The notes beneath the pieces were generated by a model. The model was given only the letters and a program-made list of their open reading frames with translations, ran no database searches and was not told where the DNA came from. The translations under genes and the position numbers were made by a program. DNA of 64,000 nt. Source: Capronia americana (taxonomy: Eukaryota > Ascomycota > Eurotiomycetes > Chaetothyriales > Herpotrichiellaceae). Positions 52,601 through 64,000 of this stretch are shown here, in pieces (position 1 is the first letter of the stretch; each line of letters begins with the position of its first letter). The stretch covers positions 248,001 through 312,000 of the forward strand of contig JADWQD010000010.1 in assembly GCA_016110215.1 (NCBI GenBank), in the 5' to 3' direction.

Positions 52601-55417
52601 ATCTCTACTGTGTAGTGCAACCCACCGTTGAAGGTCCTCTGGAGGCGGATACCCAGAGTCCAGGGTTGCGATACCCCACAAGGCGGGCCTGAGGTGAGAA
52701 TGAGGTTCAACTGAAATGATGACATTCACCTTTAACTGCACACGGCAATATGAGAATGTCAAGCCAACATCGGCTTCGATTACTCAAGGCCCCCGCCTGC
52801 CTAAGAACCAAGAGATCAACGACCGTGTACGCGACAGCGGAGGCGATCGCGGCAGATTCTGTACAGTGTTTTGTCTTGAATTGCAATTTTTCCTCAAGAA
52901 GCAAGTTTTCACTGGACTGCTAGGGCCAGACCTGTGGTGAATACCAGCGCCGGAAAATGTGGATGGTCCCCATGATCACCAAAGATCGTCACCAAATGCG
53001 AGCTGCTGCCTGCCACGTGATGAAGGATGTACTGCCGATCGGAAAGGGTTTCGGCTTTATCCATTGTCGCAAGGCGCTCCTCACCCTTGAATATGGTCGA
53101 GCCCTCGGAAGTGGGAGGGTACAAAGAATCAGGCAGGTGCTTCTGCCTGTCGCAGAACGTCGTCCGCCTATCGCGAGGCTCCTCCATCCTACGTTTCAGT
53201 CTGTCGCCACGGGGCTGCGGACGTGCATAGGTGCTATTGAGCAGAATACCCACAATGGGTCAATGCTCCAGTGCTTAGACCGTACAGTGGCCGAGGAAGG
53301 ATGAAGACACGCTGTAAGCCGAGCCTCTCACCAGGAAGCAAGGTGAAAGGTTAGCTCACTCCTGCTCACTACATGGTTCGTGGAGTGACATGGTCAGAAC
53401 CCTACTCACTACAAATCGCTCGCACACGAACTCAGTGCTACTACACAGTTGGTGTTCCAGGAAATTCATGAGGGCGGCCGACGAAACAACGGAACGTTTG
53501 ATCGACAACGCTCCCGCTGACAGCCACCTGGGAAGTTCTAAAACGTGCCCGGAAGGACCCTGAGGGCGGCCTACAGGGAGACAATCCCTCGACAGATCGA
53601 ACTTGCGATGTCTTGTTGTGCGTCAGAAGGATTGAAAGGTTACGAGGTCATACTGAATTCTGGTATCGGTTTGTGTTGGTTGGTAAGTTCGCTGACGAGG
53701 GCCATTGAGCCGACAAGAAAAGAGGGCAACAACTACATACAATACAAGGCGATACCCTTTCCAATTCTTTCCATCCGAATGACTATGATCGAACGATTTC
53801 AGCAGCACTACGGTAGGATGACCGCGCTTTCAGTACCATCTCGATGCCCTTATAGGTAGGCAAATCAGGGGAGTCAACATACAGCTTTGTTTAGTCTCGA
53901 TGCAGCGAATCTGGCCTTTGTCCAACCCAAGGAACGCAACACCTCGTGCCCATCCCTTAAGCCTTTCGCTGTATGGCAGTGCTTTGCGCGCCCGTGGCTG
54001 GGAGGCTCGCGACTGGCCGAACAGGCTGCTATCCGCTTGGTCAAGATACGCGCATCGGTTCCCAGTCAGACAGGCAAGAAAGCTGTCCATGTTTCGACAC
54101 AGGAGTACGTCGTGGCACGACTGGAGACCCGATCCTGCCGCCGTCTCAACCGCGACCAATCGACTGATCTAGGGAGAACGAATGAGATGAAGACCCAGCG
54201 AAGGAAAGACCTGCTGATCGAGTCCATCATGAGACGGACCAAGACCGCACAGAAAGTTTCAGGCACAACTGTAACCATGCAGTATTGTGTTATTCCGTCA
54301 GAAAATACCTCGCGACGCCGTCCGAGCCTTGCGCACCTGTCGCTTATCCGACTCGGCCTTCCTGTTCCGTTCCGCTCTTGCTAATGTACAGCTCGTTTTC
54401 CCTGGACTCATTACCTTCATTCGACAGACTTCGCATCCCGAGATGGTATATCCACCCCCTCCCCTGAACAGCCACTGTACTCGGTATTGTTGGCACAGCT
54501 CTAACACTTTGGGAGCGAACACCGAGCAGATAGTACTTTGGATGTATGTACACACAATGCACACATATGTCGAACAAAAACCTATCACACATTCTCCCCC
54601 GTCTGTCGAGTGACCCGACCGCCTTGCTCCTGGCCTGACCGTCCGGCGTCGCGTCGCATCATATCTGAGATCCACGGAATTGAGCGGTTCGCTCTTCTCA
54701 CCCTTGATCATCCCAGCCGCTTTGTTTCCCAAGAAGTCCAAAGGTTTCCCAAGTTCAGGGATCGGAGACCCGCTGTGTCGCTACTTTCGACCCATCTGCC
54801 CCATCACCACCGTTATCCGTGGAAGAGTCGGTTCTCATGCCAACGCGTCGGGGATATACAGTATTGATTCACCAACGGGTCCATTTGTCGACCTTCACCT
54901 CGCGAATATCCTTAAAGCCCGGTCTTGACCGCGATACTTAGGGAGAGGTTTCAGAAATTTCAAGACAATTCGATAGACAGGCATGGCATCCGCCTGCATT
55001 AATCATAGATATGTAGGCAGGTATAGGACTCTCTCGATCAACTTCTCTGTTCTTCTGTCGTCCTTCGGCGGTATTCTCTATCTCAGACATTGTCCTGTGC
55101 CGTCCAATTTTGTCTACGCGGTCTAATCGTGGGACACGGTCTCGAGGCTCTTGTCCAGTCGAGCTCTCCCACATGTACCACTCTGTACTGATCTAATCCT
55201 ACAGTCAATAATTCCGCCATCCTTGGGCATGCTGCACAGCTTGTCCGCGGACCCGACCCGTGCCTGAACGCTGAACGCCTCTTGAAACTTCTTCCTGACG
55301 CAGAACCTCGCCAACGCACCGCACTGCACCGAGCGATCAACTGACCGCTGACCGACCGATCGACCGACCCTTCATCGTCTGTGTACTGTGGATTCTGCGT
55401 CACTCGATCTTCATCCT
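49633..55417. other. 5.8-kb gene-poor interval upstream of the cyclin gene
   Basis: No open frame in any of the six frames shows a recognisable domain, and I could not assemble a multi-exon gene. The base composition is not strikingly AT-rich, so this is not an obvious RIP-degraded transposon. The best single candidate is an 86-codon plus-strand frame with a true ATG at 50916-51176, which has no known motif. The interval may contain long 5' UTR, regulatory DNA, or non-coding transcription. Confidence 0.5.
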
Positions 55418-56449
55418 TCACGACCTCTCGTAACTGCTCTTCGGCCCGGGCTCGTAATAATGCGCCATCTCCAGCCCAGCCCTCTTAAACCCGCACTTCA
55501 CGTAGAATCCCTCGTTGGCCTCGCTACAGTCCAAAATACTCTTGTAGCAGCCCACCCTCTCCGCCACGGCATCCAACGCCTGAATGATGCGCAATCCCAG
55601 CTTCTTGCCCTGTTGGTTCTTCGCCACAGCAATGTCTTCAATGTGGCCCACCAGACCCATGTTGTGGATGAATTTGCGCTCGACGATCACCGCGCCCGTG
55701 CCGACCACGGTGGCGGTCTCATCGCAAATCACGAGGATGTAGTACGTGTCGTTGCGGGAGGAGATGAAGTCGTAGCGGGCGTTGAATTCCGAGAGCGTGG
55801 GTTCGCCGACGGTGGTGAGGACACGGAGCGTGGGGAGGAAACCTGCGACAAAAGAAAGAAGAAGTCAGTACTCATGTAACCACGCAAGGAAGTGAATGCG
55901 AGGCTGCGTGGCTCTCGAAGACGAGTCAACAACGTAGGGTGTAAGCCGAAGTAAGACAACCGTACCGCCATAGTAATCGCTCCGCCGCAGTGGTCTAATG
56001 GTATAGCCCTCTGGCAACCGCGCCGCGACTTCCTCTGAGATCAACGAAGCCGAGAACAGCGGCGGGTCATTCTCATCGTTAAAGACAGCCTTGCCGTTCT
56101 GTTTGGCTTCGTTCGCCCCGAGCGGATGTGCCGACGTGGACGTGGATGCGGTTGTAGTTGTTGGGGTTGGGACTGTGGTAGCTATCGAGGAAGTAGGGGC
56201 GGGCGCGGGTGTAGTCCCATTCGTGAGCGTCGCTGTCTCGCCGCCCTTGTCACCATTCACCGCCGTCGTAGTTGCAGGTGTGGGTTCGGTGTTTGTAGCT
56301 GTGCTGGTCGTAGTGGCCGGAGTTTCGGTCAACGAGATTTGCGTCCCTGCTTCTTTCGACTGCGACTCCCACTCCGACTTCGTATACTCGGCAGCAGGGT
56401 TCGAGTTCGACAGAAGACTGACTTCCGTCGGGGTTTGGACGTCGGCCAT
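55418..56449 (-). CDS. GNA1: Glucosamine 6-phosphate N-acetyltransferase (Gna1-like) with long N-terminal extension
   Basis: Two exons on the minus strand: 56449-55966 and 55842-55418 (302 aa). The GNAT core begins at GYTIRPLRRSDYYGG and, after the intron, GFLPTLRVLTTVGEPTLSEF. It continues with VICDETATVVGTGAVIVERK, GHIEDIAVAKNQQGKKLG (acetyl-CoA pyrophosphate loop) and SEANEGFYVKCGF. These match Gna1, which makes N-acetylglucosamine 6-phosphate for UDP-GlcNAc, hence chitin, GPI anchors and N-glycans. Yeast Gna1 is 159 aa. Here about 145 residues of Thr/Ala/Pro/Ser-rich, apparently disordered sequence come first. Confidence 0.92.
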
Positions 56450-57066
56450 TATCGCCGTTGCTAGAGAGTCTGGTTTCTTTCTCAAACCCGGAAAAGGCGA
56501 TGCTCAGAGAAGGTGGTGCTCAGACGTGGCGCGCACTTGGGCTTCTGTTCGTCAGGGATACAAAGGTCAAGGAAGCCAGGCAATGTCAAAAGAACGGTGA
56601 GGGTCGGATCGGTCCACTTCAGCTGGTCAGCACAGGGGCAGCCGCGTCACAGTGGTGAGCGAGAGTTGAGGAGTTGGAGAAAAAGTCAACAACGCTAGCA
56701 CGATGTGCGTGTGTAGGTGTGTTTAGAAGAGCTGAGAGGGACAGCAACGATGACAGCTGGCAGATACTACGACATGGATATCTGGAAAGAAGGACAGAAC
56801 AAACGGCTTTGTATCGATAAAAACGGCCCCCCTGCGGTGAGATGTTCTGAGATCAGCTCTGGAATTTCTGAGAATTGGAGACCCTCTCGAACTGTTTCCT
56901 GAAACATGCATTGCTGTCTCAGCCTCGGCCGCTGCCGCTCGTGCATGGGTTGTTGTCCAGGGGTAGAGTTGGGCTATTAATATAGCATCTGAATCCGCCC
57001 TTCTGTGAATGGTTTCTTGATGCGTCTTCAGAATGCTCTTCATGTCTAGTACTCTATGGTCTTTTC
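56450..57066. other. Intergenic, nothing recognised
   Basis: About 600 bp of GNA1 promoter and the 3' region of the acid phosphatase gene; no supported feature. Confidence 0.45.
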
Positions 57067-58710
57067 TTATTGGTGAAGGAATTCAATCTTGTCCGGTGCA
57101 TCGCCAGCCAAACCGCAAATCTGGCGGAAATCTCCAAGCTCTGCGCCTCTAACGGACAGAAAAGTTTGAAAACTCTCCAGCGAGATCGCGCCTTCGATAT
57201 CTGTGGATAAGACAGCATGAGGGATGCTAGTCAGGTCAACGAGCGCGTCATTGACAAAGAGTCGCACTGCATGCTGGTTCTCTTGTGCCCTTTCCTCGGG
57301 TTCACAGGTGATCCGTTCAAAGACCAACCGTCCTCCCATTGGTACCACGTCGCTTGTCCTCCAATTTCGCTCGTGCGCCACGCGGTCGGTGGGCAGTTCT
57401 TCCAACCCCGAAAGCTCGCTGAGGATTCCCAAGGTGGCCACTGCAGGAATGATGTCGCCGTCGTGGACGAAACTGAAATACACGTCTTTTGAGGAGTGAT
57501 TGGACATGAGGTTCTGCGTTGCATTCAGCCACAGCCAACCCATCAAGGCTCCGAATTTGTTTCCAGGGCCAGCACGATAGTAATGCAGCAGGTCTCGGGC
57601 ATATTCGAATTCGAGCCATTCCTGCCTGGAGAAGACGTCGCACCAGGGGCTACCTCCCCTTGCAAGGATCTCGAAGCCGCACAGTTCCATCATTCCGTAT
57701 ATATCCAAGGGACTGAAGGACACACCGATCGCATCGTTCGCGAGCCGCTCGGAGATGGGTTTGCTAAACGTGGCTTGCCACTCTGCGAGCTTGATGTACC
57801 CCTTGTCGTGACCTTCCTGATTGTCCGTAGCATAGTTGGAGCAGGTGTCTCCGGGAGTCAGCGTATTCGCGCCTCGATGCATGGTCTCGGGGATGACCTC
57901 TAGCACTGCTGAGCCATCCGTTTTCCATTCCGATCCAAAGAACCCATCAGCAAACCATTCTGCTGTCTCGACGTCCCGTAGAGATCCGCAAGACCAGAAC
58001 TTTGTTGGGCGTCTCTTGGAGGCCAGATGACCGTATCGCCGCCGCATAGCTCGCCCCGTGTTGGAGGCCTGCTTTGTTCCCGCATACGGACCAACAGCTG
58101 TGAGATTTTCGAAGGCAGGATTGGAGGTGTCCGTGAAGTAGGTCCAATCGTTGACAAACGATAATGATCCCGTGAGGACTACATCGGGGGCATGGAGTCG
58201 CTCGAGTAGATAGATGTGTCCTAGTCAGAGACGTTAGCATCGGCGAGACGTTCCTGGACAACTGGACATACTGATACCAGCGTTTCGTGTTGGATATCGT
58301 TCAGCATGCCGTGACAACTGGAAAGATTAGTGTCGGTGCGAATGATCCTCCTATCTGTCGGCCGCAACGCTCACCATATGAACTTGATCAATGGAGCATT
58401 TCTTGGGTAGAGGTGCGTCATAGTAGTACCGGCCATCGATCCTCCTTATCCAAGGTCCGTTTCCGCCCAGGTGGTAGAACAGACTCCATCCAGCCCGTAG
58501 GATTGAAGAACAAAGCCCACTGCTTGCTAAGGCGGTAGGGCTTTGACAAAACCCAGTGTGAAGCTGGCTCAGGGAATGAAGAATGAGGAAGCCTGAAATG
58601 GCCATGAGTATGACCAAAAACAAAGTGCGCCACAACGGCCGCCGTGTTCTCAACTGAATTCCAGGTGCAGAAGACATCGCGCTCGACTTGGTTTGCCAAA
58701 GCAGTGCCAT
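57067..58710 (-). CDS. Histidine acid phosphatase (branch 2), membrane-anchored
   Basis: Three exons on the minus strand: 58710-58375, 58317-58278 (40 nt) and 58220-57067 (509 aa). The first exon ends ...SIDQVHM, and the second encodes the catalytic motif LSRHAERYPTRN. The third starts HIYLLERLH and contains the acid/base motif FSFVHDGDIIPAV and YRAGPGNKFGALMGWLWLN. A membrane segment (LWRTLFLVILMAISGFLIL) lies near residues 23-45, so it is a type II membrane or secreted enzyme. The usual RHGxRxP motif reads RHAERYP here. The start is uncertain: the frame is open upstream of 58710 to about 58920 without an ATG, so a further 5' exon is possible. Sequence alone does not separate acid phosphatase from phytase. 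Confidence 0.88.
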
Positions 58711-59452
58711 CTCAGTCAGTTCACCAGGCAGAGAATGGCATGTATTGGCATCGAGATTCGACTTCGCGGCTCGCTCTTCTGCACAATTGACTGGCGCGTA
58801 GGTTACGAGAGGGCGGTAGGTCGAAAACTCCACACTCGCTCTCTTGCTACCCGTTAAAGTGGCATTTAATAAGAAAGGGCCGAAGAATCGAATATGCAGC
58901 TGCGAGAAGTCTCGTTGCGGTGCTGTTTAGGATCCAGAGCGTGCAGGCAGTGTTTGCAGCGTGAGATTGAGGACAAGAGAGTCAGGTTTCGCTTCTTCAC
59001 TTTCCCGAACACTGAAGCCCATGCATCTCTACCTTAACAAGGACCCCACCACATCCCTCTGTGATTTCCCTGGCAGTTCGGCCTGGTGAGGCAAATCGAC
59101 CTTCTACATATCCAAAATCTTTGCAGATACGAACAAGGTTCAGGACCTCGTAGTGTTTCCATGACTTATTCAGCCACCGCACCCCTGGCCGTTCTCAACG
59201 CCGGCTCATCTTGCGCCGAATGTTCGCACCGTCACCAATCGCCACTCCTTCAACCCCGCATTAGAAATTGTTTGTGAGGAGAAACCCGCACGGTAAGGAC
59301 GGCGCAGTCACCGATTGACATGCCGCTGTCGGAGACCGTTGTCGACGATCTGGAATAAAATCAGCCTGCACGAACGAAGGTCTCCTTGGGACGCAGTTTA
59401 TTCTCCGTGCCCGATCTATTCAAGTCATTCCCAAAAGCGGTCAGAATCAGCC
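58711..59452. promoter_or_regulatory. Divergent promoter region
   Basis: About 740 bp between the starts of two divergent genes. Open coding-like sequence at 58711-58920 may belong to an extended first exon of the phosphatase. No other feature recognised. Confidence 0.4.
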
Positions 59453-60421
59453 ATGGGTTCCACGAATCCAATACCACAGTCGTACCCAATTCCACCGGCG
59501 GGAGTGTACGCACCGGCCGTGACTTTCTTTGATCCTAAGACGGACACTTTATTACCCGATCAACAAGCACAATACTATGCCTACCTAGCGAGCAGTGGCC
59601 TTCGTGGTCTGGTGATACTCGGCACGAATGCGGAGACCTTCCTGCTCACTCGAGACGAAAGAGCAGCGCTGTTACGATTAGCGCGCAAGTCGGTGCCAGA
59701 AGGCTATCCCATTATCGCTGGCGTTGGAGGGCATTCAACGGCGCAAGTCCTAGAATATATCTCAGACGCTCACGCTGCCGGAGCAGACTATGTCCTTGTC
59801 CTCCCAGCTGCGTACTTTGGCAAGCAGACCACACCCACCGTTGTCCACAACTTCTATGCGGCCATTGCGAAGGCTTCTCCCCTTCCAATCCTCATATACA
59901 ATTTTCCTGCGGTGTGCAATGGCCTCGACCTGGACTCGGACGTCATTGCGGCACTGGCGCAAGAATTTCCGAATATCGTGGGGGTGAAATTGACTTGCGG
60001 TTCGGTCGGAAAGATTACACGCTTGTCTGCTACATTTCAACCTGAGCGCTTTGCGATCTTCGGTGGGCAGTCGGACTTCCTGGTCGGTGGACTGGCAGCA
60101 GGCTCGGCTGGATGCATTGCAGCCTTTGGAAACATTTTCCCCAAGACGGTGTCTAAGATTTTCGACCTGTGGAAGATGGGTAAGCATGACCAGGCATTGT
60201 CGTTACAGAGAATGTCTGCGCATGCCGAAAACCCCACCAAGGCCGGCATTGCCACAACCAAGTATGCCGTGAGTCAGTTCAGCGCAAAGAAGGCCGGCAT
60301 TCAGGGTGACTTGGAAGCCATGCTGCGGCCTCGGCATCCATACGAAGAGCCCAGCCAGGCGGTCAAGCAGAAGATTGTAGAAGTGATGCTACCTCTGGAT
60401 GAGGTTGAGAAATCGCTTTAA
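59453..60421 (+). CDS. Dihydrodipicolinate synthase (DapA/NAL) family aldolase
   Basis: Single exon, 322 aa from the ATG at 59453. The frame is open further upstream, but without an ATG in good context. Class I aldolase marks: GLVILGTNAETFLLT (phosphate-loop region), the Schiff-base Lys in IVGVKLTCG (residue 179) and the catalytic Tyr in PILIYNFPAV (residue 149). The family also has GGQSDFLVGGLAAGSAG. Fungi do not use the bacterial lysine route, so it is more likely a 4-hydroxy-2-oxoglutarate, sugar-acid or similar aldolase that releases pyruvate. No signal peptide; it is probably cytosolic. Confidence 0.9.
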   Translation: MGSTNPIPQSYPIPPAGVYAPAVTFFDPKTDTLLPDQQAQYYAYLASSGLRGLVILGTNAETFLLTRDERAALLRLARKSVPEGYPIIAGVGGHSTAQVLEYISDAHAAGADYVLVLPAAYFGKQTTPTVVHNFYAAIAKASPLPILIYNFPAVCNGLDLDSDVIAALAQEFPNIVGVKLTCGSVGKITRLSATFQPERFAIFGGQSDFLVGGLAAGSAGCIAAFGNIFPKTVSKIFDLWKMGKHDQALSLQRMSAHAENPTKAGIATTKYAVSQFSAKKAGIQGDLEAMLRPRHPYEEPSQAVKQKIVEVMLPLDEVEKSL

Positions 60422-62514
60422 AGTGCTCCGTATCCTGAGGAATAAAACACCTTGCATAGAAATGACGACCAATTGAACATGTAACCGGAAGACGTGCCGG
60501 GCTGGAGTACTGTGTAGGCGGAAATCCGCATCAACAGGCGGCGTGACGAGGGTGCGTGGACATACCACTTGGTGCTGGCAACTTGTTGATTGTTGACCGC
60601 ATCAACAAGAACCGAGTCTCAGCCTTGCGTCATGGCCACCACCCGGCCCTGGTCAAACGTGGATGCCGTGCAAGCCACATCGTCAAGGCAATCTGCAACC
60701 AGGCCGGTTGGCTGCTTCGCCAAAGTGGCCCCGATGTTGCACAAATGCAGATGAGATCGACATGAACAAGCCATCAGTATCGTGTTTATGGATCAGATCG
60801 GCCACGCATGTGCCACCAACTCGTTTAAAGCCTGAGCTGAATTTGATAGTGACAAGACCACCAGCTGAAGCAACCAGACTTCGCGAGCATAAAATTCACA
60901 ATAAGATGAGGTATTCAATTATTGAAGGAGGCTGGGATGAACCTTAACTGCTGCATTCTCGAACGCTAAGTTCATGGCGCCGGCGGACAGCAAGGCGGGG
61001 TCTTGGACGCGGGACGTCAGTTACGAGACTGATGTTCGATCAGGACAGGCCCAGTATTTTGGCACAGGTCGTTACTGTCTTCTGTGAAAAGAAGTCGATG
61101 TGTGTACGAGTAGTTGGTGAGTCTCATAGAGCACAAGTTTCCTCTGACCAGGCATCTATCTGGCAACGTAGGACGAGTATATCAATCTTCGTTGACAAAG
61201 GTGCTTTCTGGTGCTTTGGACGAGCTACAGGTTGGTACCCGGGACCCGGCGGTTGGGCAGCCATACCCTTGAACCTGGAACGGCCCCAAGCCGACAAATC
61301 GAGGAGATGAGCAAAGCAGCCGCTAGCTTAACTAACACCGAGATTAGTTAAGATCTCTCTGAGGACTTCCTCTTCGGGATCGAGCCAGGGCGAAACGTGC
61401 GACTGTACGAGGACTCCTTAGGCGAGCACCAGTTGCCGATCGGTACAAGTACAGAGTGTGGTCTGGGAGACTTTCTACTTCTCCAGCGTCCAACCCAAGA
61501 ATCGTCCATTTTTGGAGACGTCATAAATTAGTACTGGGTGCTGCTGATGCTGCCCAAAATGTCCAAGTGGAACAAGAGACTTTGTATCCCCACAACGGCG
61601 GATAAAGTGAGCCGATGCGTGTCATTGACTCTGAGAAGGCGGAGTTGCGCCTGCAAGCCCGCTTTGATATCAGCGGCAAGGAGAGATGGACATGTCTTGA
61701 TAGCTGCGAGTGCCGAGCGAGACCCGGGAGTGAACGGCGAAGCTTAAGGTGGGAGAAAACCTGCTTTTGGCCTGCTCCCGATACGTATGGTGAAGGTGCT
61801 CGCGAAATGTGGATGGATCTGAGTTTAGGCTGAGCTCGCATCATGCTGCATGAAGCTGCAGGGAAGGGAGCTGTTGCTGCAGCTTGTGCCGTTGTATGAT
61901 TCGGCTCGGCAGCTAGATGTGCTGAACGCGTATGCTCCATCCCACTGGGTACCATCAGTCTACATTTTGATTCCCACCTTCCACTTTTCACCATGGCAAT
62001 GACTTTAACCTTTCCCGCCTCCGATCTTTCTTTTACCACTCTGGAAGTGCCCGGCTTTACTTCAACACCCTCAACATCGCACCTTTCGTTAGAAGATGTC
62101 CAAATACTCGTAATTCTGCACATAGCACTCACTGAAACATTGCCCCGCCCTTCCCGAGCACCCGCAGACATACCAAATCGCAAAATCTTACAACCTGCCA
62201 CTTTCGCCGCAACCTGGCTGCAACGCTGTCGCGATACGGAGCGCGAGGTGTGAGGGCCTGGAGACCTCCTAGCATGAATGCCCGGTAGAATAGAACACAG
62301 ACATACGGCGGACTTACCTCTGGGCCACCGACTGCTCACAACACTCACTTGCACCTGACGAGCTGTTCACCGGAGCTAGCCTACGCCGGCGTCAAGCTTG
62401 TCCGTGTATTTGAGACCACGCCGTCCTCCTGCATCGTGCCCGCCGGTGAAGCCTGTGGTAGAACTGCCCGAACCCAGCCAGGGCTGGAGAGCCGGGCATC
62501 GGCCTCCCAGTACC
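60422..62514. other. 2.1-kb interval without a supported gene
   Basis: A long minus-strand frame at 61521-62354 starts with GTG and is Arg/Ser/Ala-rich with no motif, so I do not call it. An inverted repeat at 61327-61352 is the only structural element noticed. Confidence 0.5.
61327..61352. repeat. Perfect 9-bp inverted repeat (CTTAACTAA arms)
   Basis: CTTAACTAA at 61327-61335 and TTAGTTAAG at 61344-61352 with an 8-nt spacer. Function unknown. Confidence 0.75.
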
Positions 62515-64000
62515 ATGGCTCTGGTGCGTAGCCGTGCGATGTTCTCATGGCTGGCGGCATGGTTGTTTCTGGTGGCGTTTCTCTCGTCGAACGTACAGTC
62601 AGCTGCAGCAGACACAACGAGGTGGATACAATATACCGGCAACGATGGCACAGTTTGGCTTGACGACGACCGCAGACCTGCTTTGTACACTCAAGATTAC
62701 GGTGATTGCATGGGCGATTCTCTGATCAATGTCACTCGTTTCGATGCGGCCTATTACAAAGACAACATGACCGTTCTTTTCCATCTGGAGGGACATTCTG
62801 CATTAACAAACGAGAGCTTGATGTGTGAGTTGGCATTCTCTCTCCGGATTAAGGTGCTGACACCCGGCTGATCTCAAATTCAACACTGCAGTGTACATTG
62901 GCGTCTACGCTTACGGCGAATCCCGTTTTAATCTGACGTTCAACCCGTGTGTCGCCAACATCAACAGTCTCTGTCCTGTCAATTCTTCAATACCTATCAA
63001 CGCCAATGGCATCATCCCCGTCGCGCCAACGGATGTCGCCAACATTCCCTCCATAGCGCTGACCATCCCTGACTTTGAGGGCATGGCCATCCTGCGAATC
63101 TTCGCCAACTCGACAGAATCTCAAATTGCCTGCTTCTCGGCGGTGGTGACGAATGGAGCTTCATTCTCGCACCCTTCTGCTGTGGCCTCCATTCTAGGCG
63201 TGTTTGCTGTGATCGCGTTGGTATCATCCATCGCAACCTCAATCTATGGACAGAACGTCCCCGAGATGCGGACGCATTACGCCCACTCCGTATCCATGTT
63301 GGTTGTGTTCGCGGTGTATCATCACATCTTCTTTACTGGAGGGCTGTCGATGAATTGGCCGAGCGTGCTTGTGTCGTTCTGGAGCAACTATGCATGGTCG
63401 GCCGGTATAATCTACAACCGAAACATGCAAAATACTATCAACCACTTCATTGGCAGCAACCGTGGCAATATCAGCATGATTGGTGCTGCGCCAAACGGTG
63501 AGAATGCTGTCGGGCTTGGAGGTGGTTACCAAATCTCGCAGATCTACAAGCGTGCGGCTTCAGATGCGCTGGAATCCTACGGGGATATAGTGAAGAGACA
63601 GGCAGCAGGGCCAGCAAACACGACTGACGGCACCGCCCAATTTTCTTGGTATGGGAATCCGGTGCTCCCCGGACTCCCCTTACCTGGCAACTATTCCGGT
63701 TTTGCTGGAACTCTGGCGCAACTGAACATACCAGCCTCTAACGCCTTCTTGACAGGACTGCTCTGGTACCTCATTTTCGTCGCCTGCCTTTTGGGGGCTC
63801 TTTTCCTTTTGAAGTGGACTATCGAAGCTCTTGCCGCCTGCGGTATGGTCAAGACAACTCGGCTTGGGTACTTCCGGAAGCATTGGCTATTGTTTGCGGG
63901 GGCAGCTGTCCTACGGACATGCTACATTGCGTTCTTCATGATGATGTTCTTCACCATGTTCCAATTTACCCTGGGAGGGGCTCACGGCGTCAAAGCTCTT
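62515..64000 (+). CDS. Flc/TRP-like membrane protein with ML-like domain, truncated by the window end
   Basis: Two exons in the window, 62515-62824 and 62892 to beyond 64000. The ATG at 62515 follows a weak frame that is open further upstream. A signal peptide (about residues 1-31) leads into an ML-like domain with Cys pairs (GDCMGDSLIN, FNPCVANINSLCPVN) and several glycosylation sites. It ends with ACFSAVVTNG. Membrane segments follow: VASILGVFAVIALVSSIATS, AHSVSMLVVFAVYHHIFF, AFLTGLLWYLIFVACLLGAL and a fourth ending at the window edge. The order is that of fungal Flc and TRP-family proteins, implicated in FAD or haem transport, calcium and cell-wall homeostasis. The 3' part is missing, so the exact class is open. 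Confidence 0.9.

Noticed and set aside
55989..56020. tRNA-like A-box sequence (AGTGGTCTAATGGTATAG)
   Set aside because: On the other strand it encodes the conserved GYTIRPLRRSD start of the acetyltransferase core, and no T-arm or acceptor pairing follows.
61521..62354. 277-codon minus-strand open frame
   Set aside because: It opens with GTG rather than ATG, and its Arg/Ser/Ala-rich composition carries no motif, so it is probably chance.

Overview
The window is 64 kb of nuclear DNA from a filamentous ascomycete (Pezizomycotina). The evidence is short GT-AG introns of about 45-110 nt with CTAAC/CTGAC branch points, plus a septin of the Cdc11/AspA class, a HAL-type kinase, a STE3 pheromone receptor, an HSP9/HSP12-family stress protein, a tannase, a Flc/TRP-like protein and a lone dispersed 5S rRNA gene. 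The content would suit Eurotiomycetes or Chaetothyriales, but the sequence alone does not settle the order. Exon joins were worked out by hand from splice signals, reading frame and protein continuity. Most are exact to the base, but none is backed by transcripts.

Layout. 0-1.4 kb: an ankyrin gene, open at the left edge, whose 3' half is a near-perfect 99-bp tandem array ended by an in-array stop. 1.7-5.7 kb: a Y_phosphatase3-type phosphatase and a HAL-type kinase, both minus strand. 5.7-8.4 kb: no recognisable gene. 8.4-13.1 kb: septin and Dcp1, divergent over a 457-bp shared promoter, then a lipid-droplet-hydrolase-like gene carrying three microsatellites. 13.8-23.5 kb: a 1,859-residue SNF2 remodeller divergent from glutathione synthetase, which converges on a membrane/coiled-coil protein. 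24.4-28.4 kb: STE3 receptor, mitochondrial SSB and two small single-pass membrane proteins. 28.4-31 kb: a decayed stretch with a frameshifted Zn2Cys6 factor. 31-38 kb: a single-pass protein, a solitary 5S rRNA gene, a small multi-pass protein, a PhyH-type oxygenase and a DUF3431 protein. 38-42 kb: a secreted tannase and an adjacent Zn2Cys6 regulator. 43-49.7 kb: HSP12-like protein, Sfh5-like lipid transfer protein and a Pho85-type cyclin. 49.6-55.4 kb: a 5.8-kb gene-poor interval. 55-64 kb: GNA1-like acetyltransferase, membrane-anchored histidine acid phosphatase, DHDPS-family aldolase, and a Flc/TRP-like gene that runs off the right edge.

Most genes are unrelated housekeeping and stress or cell-wall functions rather than one pathway. 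There is no secondary-metabolite backbone, no intact transposon, no CRISPR and no recognisable tRNA. The best leads are the ankyrin array with its internal stop, the Zn2Cys6 pseudogene patch, the microsatellite-loaded hydrolase, the tannase/regulator pair and the solitary 5S gene. I do not see a convincing undescribed multi-gene system.
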